Origin: Dictyobacter vulcani
GTDB taxonomy: Bacteria; Chloroflexota; Ktedonobacteria; Ktedonobacterales; Ktedonobacteraceae
NCBI RefSeq assembly: GCF_008974265.1
Contig: NZ_BKZW01000002.1
Location: forward strand, 62,001-126,000
Length of the DNA: 64,000 nt
Reading direction: 5' to 3'
How positions within the stretch are numbered: the first letter of the stretch is position 1; the number at the start of each line of letters is the position of its first letter. Of this stretch, positions 8,471 to 17,719 are shown one piece after another. Position numbers and translations under genes: made by a program. Below the pieces are notes generated by a model, which worked only from the letters and a program-made list of their open reading frames with translations, ran no database searches and had not been told where the DNA came from.

Positions 8471-9394
8471 TTAGTGGCTGCGCAACTGCAAATAATCAAG
8501 CAACAGGTCCGCGAATGGAGCAATGCCTTTATATGCCAGCACCTCGGCGGGAGTACTGCGCAACACACTGGCCATACGTCGGGCATGCTTCACATTGTGG
8601 GTCAGTTCAGCCACGGACTCCTGGTAGGTATGGACGGTAAAAAGAATCGCACCTGTGGTTGGAAGTCGGGACAGCGTTTGCCGTTCAACGCGTAGGAGGC
8701 AGCGCTCACCGATAGTTTCTGGCGTCAACGTCTGATAGGATTGCTGGATCTCATGGGCGGTACGTGGGGTTATATCCAGTCTATCTATCGTGCGAAATGC
8801 CCAGTTGAGTCGCCAGACGGGACGGCCCACTTTTAAGCGTTCCAATAATAATTGTGAAGAGCGCCCAAGCTGTTCCGCAAATAAAGCAACGGGATCATGG
8901 ATGTGCAAGAAGGATTGTCCCAGCTTCTCCTCTAAACACCAGGAATTCGGAAAACAGAGTTGTCCCGCGACCAGAGGAATACCGCCATCGACGCTACCAT
9001 CCAGCAGCAACAGATCTTCCTGAAGCTGCCGGCCCAGCCAGTCCAGTGGCGATAAGGGTAAACTGGCGTGTACACCGGGTTGAAAGGTGACACATTCCTG
9101 TAATAAATGATTATGCCAGATCCAGTGCTCAGTTTGCATGGTCAGCGAAAAATGCTGAGGATAGCAAGCTGCCAGGTGAGGTAAAAGATAGGTCAGCGTA
9201 TCCCATTGCAGCGGCTCAGTATGTGGCAAGGCCTGAAAATAATAGGAAGTATCGTCGTTCAGAAGTCGCTGCTTCAAAGTGATCTCTGCATGATAACAAG
9301 CAGGATCAACCTCGATCACAAATCCCTTTCCCAGGGCCCGTGTGCCCATCGTCATAGAGAAATGATCGACATCGAAAGGAAAGTATTGAAACAA
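8471..9394 (-). CDS. DUF3445 protein (heme-dependent oxidative N-demethylase-like)
   Basis: Member of the DUF3445 family, some of whose members are heme-dependent oxidative N-demethylases. 307 residues. Family signatures are the stretch QEDLLLL, LCFPNSWCLEEKLGQSFLHIH followed by DPV, the RLNWAF segment and LRVERQTLSRLPTTGAILFT near the C terminus. The start is TTG at 9394, supported by GGGAGG nine bases upstream. A perfect 15-base palindrome lies only 18 bases before the start codon and overlaps a likely promoter. The neighbouring genes give no clue to its substrate. Family call firm, biochemical function inferred. Confidence 0.82.
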   Translation of the reverse strand: MFQYFPFDVDHFSMTMGTRALGKGFVIEVDPACYHAEITLKQRLLNDDTSYYFQALPHTEPLQWDTLTYLLPHLAACYPQHFSLTMQTEHWIWHNHLLQECVTFQPGVHASLPLSPLDWLGRQLQEDLLLLDGSVDGGIPLVAGQLCFPNSWCLEEKLGQSFLHIHDPVALFAEQLGRSSQLLLERLKVGRPVWRLNWAFRTIDRLDITPRTAHEIQQSYQTLTPETIGERCLLRVERQTLSRLPTTGAILFTVHTYQESVAELTHNVKHARRMASVLRSTPAEVLAYKGIAPFADLLLDYLQLRSH

Positions 9395-9412
9395 ATAATT
9401 TTCCCTCCCAAT

Positions 9413-9466
9413 ATATATTGTGCGATATATATAAATGTTTATCGCACAATATATACATTACGTCAA
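9413..9466 (-). promoter_or_regulatory. Promoter with perfect 15-bp palindromic operator
   Basis: Arms atatattgtgcgata (9413-9427) and tatcgcacaatatat (9440-9454) form a perfect inverted repeat. A minus-strand promoter can be read as TTGACG (9461-9466), 17 bases, GATAAA (9438-9443), so one arm covers the spacer and the -10 box and the other lies just downstream. That is the geometry of a repressor site controlling the DUF3445 gene. No T run follows, which argues against a terminator. Confidence 0.55.
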
Positions 9467-9621
9467 CTAATAAATAACGATGATGCCGAGGGAAGGATGC
9501 TACTTGTTGTCTTAGAGACATATTCTCTCGAATACCCCCAACGATCAGCTAAATCTGCTTGTTTCCAACCACGCTGCAATCTGTACGTGCGTATTAGCCG
9601 CCCAAACTCATTGTCGTTCAT
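9463..9621 (-). pseudogene. Truncated XRE-type helix-turn-helix gene
   Basis: A 52-codon frame starting with MNDNEFGRLIRTYRLQRGWK; its later part ADLADRWGYSREYVSK is typical of an XRE/HTH_3 domain. After YVSK the expected IERG-type continuation is lost and the frame runs into unrelated serine-rich residues and a stop. The start has an excellent ribosome site (GGAGG, six bases). It therefore looks like the 5' part of a regulator gene that was shifted or deleted. It lies directly upstream of the palindromic operator of the DUF3445 gene. It could still be translated as a small protein. Confidence 0.6.
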
Positions 9622-9649
9622 AAACGCCTCCACTAACCCACCTTAATAT

Positions 9650-10160
9650 CCTGTTACAATTATGTAACACTTGTGCTTACTTTACTACTCTCAATAAACA
9701 CCAAATCCAATCTATCTGCACGAATATACTGCGTCAGCATACATTCAGGCTATCAAGTATCAGGTCAGCATAGCTATTTAAGCTCCTTTCACAAAGTAAT
9801 AACACATGCGCACATATGTATTGATAAAGTTATGACGCTTGTAATCAGAAAAATGAGTAAATTGTTATGAAAAAGGTAGGAAAAGTGGTAAAGAAGTTGT
9901 CTTGATAGAGATAAAAGCAAACATCCCGGCATGCATTTTGAGGCTTCAATATAATATATAAAAAGGGACTAAAATAATATAAAACTTATATGCTGTGCTA
10001 TGGTTGCTACACAACCTTGCATCATATCTGCTTCAGCTGATTATAGAATGCTACGTACTGAATAATAAATACTGGTTCATTCCCCCCGCTTTGCTATGCA
10101 AAGAATAAGGAGATGTTGCAGGTAACACAGCTTGAGTCCCATCCATCAGAAAACAGGAGG
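9650..10160. other. AT-rich intergenic region without a gene
   Basis: About 500 bases between the HTH remnant and the flavoprotein gene. I see no open frame with a credible start, no RNA gene and no strong hairpin. The last 20 bases hold the AGGAGG ribosome site of the flavoprotein gene. Confidence 0.5.
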
Positions 10161-10168
10161 CTTCTCAG

Positions 10169-11068
10169 GTGCTTGATGTAATTATTGTTGGTGCTGGCCC
10201 TGCTGGTCTAAGTGCAGCCCTTATGCTTGGCCGCTGCCGCCGCTATGTATTGGTATGTGACAGTGGACAACCACGCAATGCTAGCTCCCGCGCCGTGCAT
10301 AATTTTTTGACACGTGATGGTATTTCACCTAAAGAATTTCGGCAGATTGGTAGAGATCAATTACAGCCGTACACCAATGTAGAATTGCGCGCCACTACAG
10401 TCACAGAAGCAGTGCGAGAGGGTAATTCCTTCGCAGTAAAACTTGCGGATAACAGTATCCACACAGCGCGCTCCCTACTACTAGCTACAGGTCTGATCGA
10501 TACCCTTCCAAACATCGAAGGCTTTTCACAGTTCTTCGGTGCAGGTGTCTATTCATGTCCCTATTGCGATGCCTGGGAACTGCGCGATCAGCCACTGGCA
10601 GTCTTTGGTCAGGGGGCAGCAGGAGAAGCGCTGGCATTACAGCTCCTCCAGTGGAGCCGCGATATTGTATTGTGCACAAATGGGCCAAGCCAGCTCGATG
10701 CCAGGGAAATCGCATTCCTGACCCATCATGAGATACGCATTTGCGAAGAGCCGATTGCTCGCTTAGAAGGCTTTGATCAACAATTAGAACGCATTGTATT
10801 TGCGGACGGCTCCGTCCTGCCACGGCGGGCACTCTTCTTGCAAACAAAACCGCAACGACGCGTAGAACTGCTAGAAAAACTGGGCCTTAAAATGCCTGAA
10901 AGATATCAACAGCCGATAGCACCTGGAGTTTTTATGGCTGGCGATGTCTATCAGACGCGCTGGGTCAGCGGTGCGGTAGCCGATGGGGCCGAGCTCGGTG
11001 TCCTCATCAACAAAGAACTGCAAAAAGAAGATCTCACCAGGAGCTATCGTTCATTCAAAGAAGAATAA
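10169..11068 (+). CDS. Thioredoxin-reductase-like FAD/NAD(P) oxidoreductase
   Basis: Two-dinucleotide-fold flavoprotein of 299 residues, similar in build to thioredoxin reductase but slightly shorter. The FAD motif is DVIIVGAGPAGLSAALMLGR at the N terminus. The redox motif CPYCDAWE (CxxC) follows in the position used by low-molecular-weight thioredoxin reductases and GliT-like disulfide oxidases. The second FAD segment is GVFMAGDVYQTRWVSGAVADG. The start is GTG with AGGAGG upstream. No thioredoxin gene is nearby. It may act on a small-molecule disulfide rather than thioredoxin; the sequence cannot say. Confidence 0.85.
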   Translation: MLDVIIVGAGPAGLSAALMLGRCRRYVLVCDSGQPRNASSRAVHNFLTRDGISPKEFRQIGRDQLQPYTNVELRATTVTEAVREGNSFAVKLADNSIHTARSLLLATGLIDTLPNIEGFSQFFGAGVYSCPYCDAWELRDQPLAVFGQGAAGEALALQLLQWSRDIVLCTNGPSQLDAREIAFLTHHEIRICEEPIARLEGFDQQLERIVFADGSVLPRRALFLQTKPQRRVELLEKLGLKMPERYQQPIAPGVFMAGDVYQTRWVSGAVADGAELGVLINKELQKEDLTRSYRSFKEE

Positions 11069-11071
11069 CCA

Positions 11072-11116
11072 TTTTGCCTGCGGGTGGCTGCTTCAATGGC
11101 CATCCCGCAGGCAAAA
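11072..11116 (+). terminator. Terminator of the flavoprotein gene
   Basis: tttgcctgcggg pairs with cccgcaggcaaa, with further pairing (tggc/gcca) inside the loop. It starts just after the stop codon. Confidence 0.65.
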
Positions 11117-11132
11117 ATAGCTAAACAAAAAC

Positions 11133-11161
11133 TTGACAAATACCAAGTTATCTTCTATATT
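11133..11161 (+). promoter_or_regulatory. Sigma-70-type promoter of a small gene
   Basis: TTGACA (11133-11138), 17 bases, TATATT (11156-11161). It directs transcription into a short unit that has a strong ribosome site and its own terminator. Confidence 0.75.
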
Positions 11162-11215
11162 TGTGATGACCATTAATAGGTCCATATACACGATATTCAG
11201 AAAGGAGGATCTGCT

Positions 11216-11386
11216 ATGAAAAATTCAGCATCTATGCCGTTGTCAATTTCAAGCACAAGCCTCACTGGAATCATCGTGTCCACACCGATCCCTTCTATCA
11301 TCCTTGCATACGTTGATCTCCGGACCATAGGGGCAGTCTGCCCGCGCCCGGTTGGATATGTATGGAGCATGATTTCTTCTACTTGA
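11216..11386 (+). CDS. Candidate small protein gene (56 residues)
   Basis: A short frame, MKNSASMPLSISSTSLTGI at its start, with AAAGGAGG seven bases before the ATG, a consensus promoter 55 bases upstream and an intrinsic terminator 25 bases downstream. These signals together make a complete transcription unit. The product is serine-rich and then mildly hydrophobic, with one cysteine; I do not recognise a family. An antisense frame (11197-11439, minus) reads like protein but has no ribosome site and begins inside the terminator, so I prefer the plus frame. A peptide precursor or a regulatory RNA are alternatives. Confidence 0.5.
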   Translation: MKNSASMPLSISSTSLTGIIVSTPIPSIILAYVDLRTIGAVCPRPVGYVWSMISST

Positions 11387-11410
11387 TCAGGTAGCAAAGA
11401 CACTCTCCGA

Positions 11411-11448
11411 CCGTGGGCACCAGCAGCGTGTAAACCCACGGCTTTTTT
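11411..11448 (+). terminator. Terminator of the small-gene unit
   Basis: ccgtggg (11411-11417) and cccacgg (11435-11441), with extra pairing inside the loop, followed by a run of six T residues. Confidence 0.75.
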
Positions 11449-11556
11449 ATTGTCCTATGAAATCCATGGCTTACCATTGCTGTTCATTCTTTGATACCAC
11501 TATAGCGTTATGTCACAAGTAGTTGAGCTTTTAACCGAGAAATGAGGAAAGCAACA

Positions 11557-12921
11557 ATGACCATTACCACAGATATTGCTGCCGCCGACTATACGCGCAC
11601 ACTTGAAGGAGGCTTAATCGCCCGCTGGTCAACCGCAGCCGATACCGAGAATATTGCCGAGCTGATCAGCTCTGTCTTTCGTGAGAAAGAGGAAGACGAG
11701 CCCAATCATCATCTCGCTTACCTGGTCAAACTACTCATGAGCGGCAAACATCCAGTCATGGGGCCTGGCGATTACGCCATTGTCGAGGATCCCAATAAAG
11801 AGGGGAATCCAGTGATAGCGGGTGTCTGCCTGCAACGTATGGAATGGAGCTATGAGGGCATTCCATTTTTGATGAGCCGTCCCGAGATCGTGGCCGCTGA
11901 TCCTGCGTATCGCAATCGCGGCCTCATTCGTATCCTGTTTGAATTTGTGCATGCCCGCTCTGCCGCCGAGGGCCGTCTGGTTGACGCGATCACAGGCATC
12001 CCCTATTTCTATCGCCAGTTCGGCTATGAATATGCCCTGGAGCTAGAGGGTGCGCGTGGTATCTCCCTGACGAGCATTCCTAAAGCCAAAACAGGTGAGA
12101 CAGAGCCATATACCCTGCGTGAAGCAACCCTGGAAGATGTGCCAGCGCTCCACAACATATATACACACAGCATCAAAAATGGATATGTGATAACCACCAC
12201 CATGGATGAAAACTACTTGCGCTGGACCCTGGAAGAATGGAAGGAGCATCCTGAACGCATCAAATATAACTCAACCCAGGTCATTATCAATTCTGAAGGG
12301 ACCATACAAGGCTGGCTATACGTGCAAGGCAGGCGTAGAGACCGTAGCGTGAATATCTGGAGACTGTATATGGCACCGCATGTGAACCAGCAGGCAATCA
12401 TGCCATCACTGCTACGTGCGTTACAAAGTTATGGCCAACAGCTACCAACCAAAAGTCCAGAAACTGAAGCTTTCAGTGAAATCAAATTTTGTCTCGGGGA
12501 GAAACATGATTTGTATGATGTACTCGGCACGATGGGCACCATCAATGTGCCTGCATATGCCTGGTATATACGGGTGGCGGATCTACCCGGATTCATCCAG
12601 CATATCGCTCCAGCCCTGGAGAAACGCTTGCTGAACACGCCGGTGGAAGGCTATAGCGGCGAATTGAAGCTGGACTTTTATCGCGGTGGTTTGCGCCTGG
12701 TCTTTGAACAAGGACGCCTGACAACAGCCGAAAACTGGCGTCCAACCGTGTTCAACTACAATGCAGATGGTGGATTTCCACCACTCGTCTTTCTCAAGGC
12801 GCTGTTCGGCTACCGTAGTCTGAACGAACTGCGCCAGGCATATCCAGACGTCTGGGTCAACAATGAAATACTCTTCAATACTCTGTTTCCTGCCAAACCA
12901 TCAATGGCACTTGTATTGTAA
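11557..12921 (+). CDS. GNAT-family N-acetyltransferase, Eis-like
   Basis: Acetyl-CoA-dependent acyltransferase of 454 residues, about the length of the Eis group (GNAT domain, second GNAT-like domain, C-terminal sterol-carrier-like domain). The N-terminal GNAT core shows VAADPAYRNRGLIRILFEF, the acetyl-CoA-binding R/Q-x-x-G region, and GIPYFYRQFGYEYALEL. The start at 11557 (MTITTD) is preferred over 11542 because GAGGAAAG lies just before it. Eis proteins acetylate aminoglycosides and peptides; whether this one does is not known. Its C terminus is 19 bases from the convergent HAD gene. Confidence 0.82.
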   Translation: MTITTDIAAADYTRTLEGGLIARWSTAADTENIAELISSVFREKEEDEPNHHLAYLVKLLMSGKHPVMGPGDYAIVEDPNKEGNPVIAGVCLQRMEWSYEGIPFLMSRPEIVAADPAYRNRGLIRILFEFVHARSAAEGRLVDAITGIPYFYRQFGYEYALELEGARGISLTSIPKAKTGETEPYTLREATLEDVPALHNIYTHSIKNGYVITTTMDENYLRWTLEEWKEHPERIKYNSTQVIINSEGTIQGWLYVQGRRRDRSVNIWRLYMAPHVNQQAIMPSLLRALQSYGQQLPTKSPETEAFSEIKFCLGEKHDLYDVLGTMGTINVPAYAWYIRVADLPGFIQHIAPALEKRLLNTPVEGYSGELKLDFYRGGLRLVFEQGRLTTAENWRPTVFNYNADGGFPPLVFLKALFGYRSLNELRQAYPDVWVNNEILFNTLFPAKPSMALVL

Positions 12922-12940
12922 TTTAAGCTGTTGAACAGAG

Positions 12941-13705
12941 TTATATCTCAACATCTGCAATCGAATCTAGAATCCAGGTGGGACGATACGGAAAGCGTTC
13001 CACCTGCTCCCGTTTGGTGACCCCTGAGAGTACCAGGATCGTGCGCAGACCACTCTCGGTACCAGCAACAATATCGGTATCCATGCGATCCCCAATCATC
13101 GCCGATTCTTCAGAATGGGCATTCAGCTTGCGCAAGGCCATACGCATCATCAAAGGATTGGGTTTGCCAACAAAGTATGGTTGAACGCCAGTCGCCGCAC
13201 GGACCAGAGCCGCGACAGCACCGGTCGCCGGTACAATGCCGCCCTCGCCAGGTCCCATCACGTCCGGATTAGTCGCAATAAAGCGGGCGCCGCCATTAAT
13301 CAAGCGCGTCGCCAGGGCCAGGCGCTCAAAGCTATAGGTCGTCGTTTCGCCGATAACCACGTATTCTGGTTCCTGACTGGTCAGAATATAACCAACATCA
13401 TGCAATGCAGTGGTCAGACCGGATTCACCAATCACGAAAGCGCTGCCACCCGGACGCTGCGAGTGCAAGAATTGAACTGTAGCCAGAGCAGACGTGAAAA
13501 TAGAATCAGCAGAGACATTTAATCCCATATAGGCCAACCGCATCTGTAGATCACGAGGAGTATAAAGGGAGTTATTGGTAAAAATCAGAAAAGGAATGCC
13601 CTTATCTTGCAATTTATGCACAAAATCGGCAGCACCAGGAATAAGCTTTGAACCCCATAATAAAACGCCATCCATATCAATTAAATAATTTTTGACACCG
13701 TCCAT
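12941..13705 (-). CDS. HAD-IIA phosphatase, NagD-like
   Basis: Haloacid-dehalogenase phosphatase of subclass IIA (NagD / p-nitrophenyl phosphatase group), 254 residues. Motif I is LIDMDGVLLWG, motif II is the TNNS after FLIF, motif III lies in VGKPNPLMMRMAL, and motif IV is MIGDRMDTDIVAG followed by the C-terminal LVLSGVT. All four motifs are intact. The family hydrolyses small phosphates such as nucleoside monophosphates or sugar phosphates. E. coli NagD sits in the GlcNAc operon, but this copy is 9 kb from the PTS and not in an operon with it. Confidence 0.9.
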   Translation of the reverse strand: MDGVKNYLIDMDGVLLWGSKLIPGAADFVHKLQDKGIPFLIFTNNSLYTPRDLQMRLAYMGLNVSADSIFTSALATVQFLHSQRPGGSAFVIGESGLTTALHDVGYILTSQEPEYVVIGETTTYSFERLALATRLINGGARFIATNPDVMGPGEGGIVPATGAVAALVRAATGVQPYFVGKPNPLMMRMALRKLNAHSEESAMIGDRMDTDIVAGTESGLRTILVLSGVTKREQVERFPYRPTWILDSIADVEI

Positions 13706-13951
13706 TTGTATACCCCAGTTCTGTGTCTATTATCGCCTTTACGCCAGCAGGAAACATCAAATAGTGTAGCCCACCTATCAACCGAATGTCAATGCAACAC
13801 AAAGCCAGCTAAACCTCCTCCACTACCATCACAAGGTCCTGAAGTTTGACGAGAATGAGCAGAATAGTTACAGTACAACAACAACGAGCAATCGAGAGTA
13901 CCTTCAGAGTGAAGGTAAACACACAATTGAAAGGAAAAGTGGAGAGCTACT

Positions 13952-14275
13952 ATGGATATCGCAACCTATGCTAAAGAAGTTCACAGAACTTGCTCGATAG
14001 AAGATCAGCGCGAACGGCTTATTTTAAGCGCGCTTGGAATTGCCGGTGAATCCGGTGAGATTGTCGATCTCCTCAAAAAAGTGCTGTATCATTCCCATGA
14101 CCTCGATACCAATGATCTCTGTAAAGAACTTGGCGACCTCCTCTGGTATATGACAGTGCTCAGTGAGAGCGTAGGGTTAACCCTGGACGATATCATGCAG
14201 GCGAACGTTGCCAAGTTGCGCCAGCGCTACCCCGACGGCTTTGATCCCCAGCGGAGCAAGAATCGTGAGCAATAA
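13952..14275 (+). CDS. MazG-like nucleotide pyrophosphohydrolase
   Basis: Small all-alpha NTP pyrophosphohydrolase of 107 residues, the size of single-domain MazG-like proteins. The metal-binding motif EExxE is present as GIAGESGEIVDLLKK, with the second half KELGDLLWYMTVL further on. Such enzymes hydrolyse nucleoside triphosphates, often damaged ones, to monophosphates. A GGAGAG ribosome site precedes the ATG. It stands alone between a divergent HAD phosphatase gene and the glucosidase gene. Confidence 0.88.
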   Translation: MDIATYAKEVHRTCSIEDQRERLILSALGIAGESGEIVDLLKKVLYHSHDLDTNDLCKELGDLLWYMTVLSESVGLTLDDIMQANVAKLRQRYPDGFDPQRSKNREQ

Positions 14276-14398
14276 AGCTAGCCTTCTGCCTTTGCAACCA
14301 GCGTCGCAGGTTAGTTATAATAACTGCAGTGCCTATCTTCATAGATATGCATTGCTGCTACACTGCTATGGGGCGATTTAAACAAAGGGAGTTGCTGT

Positions 14399-16936
14399 AT
14401 GGTTGACAAAGTAGAAGATCTGCTGGGGCAGATGACGTTACAGGAGAAGGTGTCGCTGTTAGCCGGTGCTTCGATGTGGGAAACGGTGCCGATAGAACGG
14501 CTGGGTATTCCGGCCTTGAAAGTATCTGATGGGCCCAATGGAGCGCGTGGTGAAGGCAATATCATGATCGGCTCGACCGATAGTAATAATGCAGAGGGAG
14601 GCGTAACGTCAGCGTGTTTTCCAGTGGGCATCTCGCTAGCGGCAACCTGGAATCCAGAGCTGATTGAGCAGATAGGCCAGGCGCTGGGACAAGAAGCAAA
14701 GTCCAAGGGGGCGCGGGTCTTACTGGCACCCACAGTCAATATCCATCGCTCTCCACTCAATGGCCGTAACTTTGAGTGCTATTCTGAAGATCCTTATTTG
14801 TCAGCCAGAATGGCGGTTTCCTACATTACGGGTGTCCAGAGTGAAGGTATCGGCGCGACCGTCAAGCATTTTGTGTGTAATGATTCCGAGTTTCAACGCA
14901 ACAGCATCAGTTCAGAAGTGGATGAGCGCACGCTACGCGAGATCTATCTGGCACCTTTTAAAGCCGCGGTCCAGGAGGCGGGTAGCTGGTTAGTTATGTC
15001 CTCGTATAACAAGATAAACGGCACCTTTGCCAGTGAAAACCAGCATACCCTGACCGAGATCCTGAAAAAGGAATGGGGCTTTGATGGCGTGGTGGTCTCA
15101 GATTGGTTTGGCACCCAGAGCACTGCGCCCGCGGCCAATGCTGGTCTGGATCTGGAGATGCCTGGTCCGGCAATGTGGCGGGGCGACAAGCTACTTGAGG
15201 CGGTAAACAAGGGTGAAGTCAGCGAGGCAACGATTGATGACAGCGTGCGTCGGCTGTTACGCCTGTTTGTCAAAGTGGGCCTGTTTGAACCCCATGAAGT
15301 GAAGCCAGAGCAAGCCATCAATCGGCCAGAACATCGTGCGGTCATCCGCCAGGCCGGAGCGGAAGGCTGTGTCTTACTCAAAAATGCTCAGGATATTCTG
15401 CCACTATCACCTGAAAAACAGCAGTCTATCGCGATCATCGGTCCTAATGCAAAGACCGCACGTATGATGGGTGGTGGGAGCGCCTTTGTAAACGCGCATT
15501 ATGCAGTCACTCCTTACGAAGCCATGGTCAAACGAGTTGGTGATAATGTAACCTTGCATGATGAAACCGACTTCAGCACCCATAACCTCTTACCTTTGCT
15601 GGATAGCCAGATCTATCACGATAATGAAAAGAAAACCGCAGCGGGTATCAGTATTGAATACTTCCGGAGCAATGACTTCAAGGACAAAGTAGCGGAGCAG
15701 GAGCATAGCACCAGTTCCGAAAAGGTCTGGTTTGGCACGCCCGCTGAGACAATTGATCCGCGTAATTTTTCAGCCCGCTTGAACGCTTATATCCGTCCCA
15801 CAGTCACAGGAGTCCACACCTTTGGTCTGGCCAGCGCAGGTTTGAGCAAGCTCTATATCGATGGTAAAGAATTGATCGACAACTGGGATCAGCAAATCAA
15901 AGGACAGACATACTTTGGGATGGGAAGCACAGAGGCACGCGGCACAATTGAGCTGACAGCAGGAAAAGCGTATCAACTCACCATTGAATATGCCAAAGTT
16001 GATCCAGCGGTACCAATATCGGCTATTCGCCTGGGGTATCAGCCACCGGTGGCCAACGATGCGCGACAGCGAGCGGTTGAGCTAGCCAGGCAATCGGATA
16101 TCGCTCTGGTCTTTACTGGTCTGAATGGTGAATGGGAAAGCGAGGGTTTTGATCGACCCGATATGGATTTGATGCCTGAACAGGTTGAGTTGATTGAAAA
16201 GGTAGCTCAGGTCAATCCCAGGACCGTGGTTGTACTAAATACGGGTTCGCCGATTACCATGCCCTGGCTAGATAACGTTGCGGGTGTCCTGCAATGCTGG
16301 TATCCGGGACAGGAATGTGGCAATGCGATGGTAGATGTACTCTTTGGGGATGTCACACCTTCGGGCAAGCTGCCTCAGACCTTTCCCAAACGGCTTGAAG
16401 ATAATCCAGCTTACATCAACTATCCAGGTGACAATGGCCGTGTCCATTACGGTGAAGGCCTGTTTGTGGGCTATCGCTACTACGATAAAAAGAACGTAGA
16501 GCCATTGTTCCCATTTGGCTTTGGCCTCTCCTATACGACCTTTAGCTATGCTTCGTCAATTGAGCTCAGTAGCCGGACCCTCCAGCCTGGTGATCAATTG
16601 CAAGCAAAGATCAAGGTCACGAATACAGGAAAACGTACTGGTAAGGAAGTAGTACAGCTCTATGTACGCGACATCAAATCCAGCCTGCACCGCCCCGAAA
16701 AAGAGCTCAAAGCCTTCGCCAAAGTCTCACTTGACCCAGGCGAGACCCAGATCGTGACCTTTACCCTTGAGCGCGACGCCCTGGCGTACTACGATGATCT
16801 GGCCGGACAATGGGTGGCCGAGTCCGGCGATTTTGAGGTCTTGATTGGCTCTTCGGCCCGGGATATTCATGCTCGTGCCACCTTTACGCTTACCGAGACA
16901 AGTTACTTCAATGATGCCCCGAAAGCCACCAGGTAA
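14399..16936 (+). CDS. Beta-glucosidase, GH3 with PA14 insertion
   Basis: Glycoside hydrolase family 3 enzyme of 845 residues. Order of domains: GH3 catalytic barrel (about 1-300) with nucleophile D235 in VVVSDWFG and the substrate-binding KHFVCNDSEFQRN; GH3 C-terminal domain interrupted by a PA14 domain at roughly 405-550 (IEYFRSNDF at its start, LYIDGKELIDNW inside); acid/base region NGEWESEGFDRPDMDL around residue 580; and a fibronectin-III-like domain at the end. PA14-bearing GH3 enzymes usually act on beta-glucosides. There is no signal peptide, so it is probably cytosolic and hydrolyses imported oligosaccharides or glycosides. Confidence 0.92.
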   Translation: MVDKVEDLLGQMTLQEKVSLLAGASMWETVPIERLGIPALKVSDGPNGARGEGNIMIGSTDSNNAEGGVTSACFPVGISLAATWNPELIEQIGQALGQEAKSKGARVLLAPTVNIHRSPLNGRNFECYSEDPYLSARMAVSYITGVQSEGIGATVKHFVCNDSEFQRNSISSEVDERTLREIYLAPFKAAVQEAGSWLVMSSYNKINGTFASENQHTLTEILKKEWGFDGVVVSDWFGTQSTAPAANAGLDLEMPGPAMWRGDKLLEAVNKGEVSEATIDDSVRRLLRLFVKVGLFEPHEVKPEQAINRPEHRAVIRQAGAEGCVLLKNAQDILPLSPEKQQSIAIIGPNAKTARMMGGGSAFVNAHYAVTPYEAMVKRVGDNVTLHDETDFSTHNLLPLLDSQIYHDNEKKTAAGISIEYFRSNDFKDKVAEQEHSTSSEKVWFGTPAETIDPRNFSARLNAYIRPTVTGVHTFGLASAGLSKLYIDGKELIDNWDQQIKGQTYFGMGSTEARGTIELTAGKAYQLTIEYAKVDPAVPISAIRLGYQPPVANDARQRAVELARQSDIALVFTGLNGEWESEGFDRPDMDLMPEQVELIEKVAQVNPRTVVVLNTGSPITMPWLDNVAGVLQCWYPGQECGNAMVDVLFGDVTPSGKLPQTFPKRLEDNPAYINYPGDNGRVHYGEGLFVGYRYYDKKNVEPLFPFGFGLSYTTFSYASSIELSSRTLQPGDQLQAKIKVTNTGKRTGKEVVQLYVRDIKSSLHRPEKELKAFAKVSLDPGETQIVTFTLERDALAYYDDLAGQWVAESGDFEVLIGSSARDIHARATFTLTETSYFNDAPKATR

Positions 16937-16962
16937 AATATTGCATTGAAACACTGGCTATC

Positions 16963-16991
16963 ATGAGGCTGGTTTTAAAAGCCAGCCTCAT
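16963..16991. terminator. Bidirectional hairpin between convergent genes
   Basis: atgaggctgg (16963-16972) and ccagcctcat (16982-16991). The hairpin lies between the glucosidase gene and a convergent minus-strand gene and includes the stop codon of the latter. Confidence 0.6.
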
Positions 16992-17431
16992 TTGACTTTT
17001 AAGTAATTGGTCACCACCGAGATCTGGTTTGCGTGTAATACTTTTGCTTGATCCACCTGACCACTGATCTGCACAATTGCCCCTGGTTGAAGATCCTGTG
17101 GATGACCCATATTGACGTTCTGGTCAGACTGCCAGGTGACTGTGATGATATGTTGTGTACGGGCATATGAGCCATCATTGGTGCGCTCCAGCACATAGCC
17201 CTGAAGTGAATGATGGGTGGACGTAGAAATAATCTCGCACATAACATTTGTCGAGCTTCCCGCAGCAGCCGAAGCCAGTTGTATATTGGTTGAAGGTAGA
17301 GAACCTTGTAATGTCAGGCTATGGTTTGAATATAATAAAAATCCAATACCCACAGCCAGCACGATAATCAGTACGGCTGGCAAAATACGATTGGAAAAAC
17401 GTGGTGATTGACCTTTCTTTGCTTCTGGCAT
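16988..17431 (-). CDS. Membrane-anchored protein of unknown function
   Basis: 147 residues. A charged N terminus (MPEAKKGQSPRFSNR) is followed by one transmembrane segment (about 16-36, ILPAVLIIVLAVGIGFLLY) and an extracytoplasmic domain. The C-terminal part, HPQDLQPGAIVQISGQVDQ followed by HANQISVV, resembles the small beta-barrel (OB-like) folds of membrane-anchored secreted proteins. I do not recognise a named family. It is convergent with the glucosidase gene and has no operon partner. Confidence 0.7.
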   Translation of the reverse strand: MPEAKKGQSPRFSNRILPAVLIIVLAVGIGFLLYSNHSLTLQGSLPSTNIQLASAAAGSSTNVMCEIISTSTHHSLQGYVLERTNDGSYARTQHIITVTWQSDQNVNMGHPQDLQPGAIVQISGQVDQAKVLHANQISVVTNYLKVK

Positions 17432-17719
17432 AATTCTCGCTCCTCATCAAGAAATGATAGTTTTAAGCATGCCTATGCGTTTCTAGAAACATAGTATTTC
17501 TGACCCAGCAACTACTCCCCAAATATTGGTTCACATGTGCAAAACGTTCTGACCATATCGATGAATATAGCATATGCCTGTAATAGACGCAACTTTGGCG
17601 CCTACAGCGTCGGACTTGGGGGTAAGACTATGCTATATAGCTGTAGAAATTGTATGCTATAGAAACGTGATCGTGAATATGTATAGAATTAGAGATGGTG
17701 AACGGAAAAGGAGTAAGCA

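Noticed and set aside
9206..9646. 146-codon plus frame
   Set aside because: It overlaps the start of the DUF3445 gene, the palindromic operator and the HTH remnant antisense, and its product has no protein-like pattern.
11197..11439. Minus-strand 80-codon frame
   Set aside because: It starts inside a terminator for the plus strand and lacks a ribosome site; the plus-strand unit has all expression signals. The composition is protein-like, so some doubt remains.
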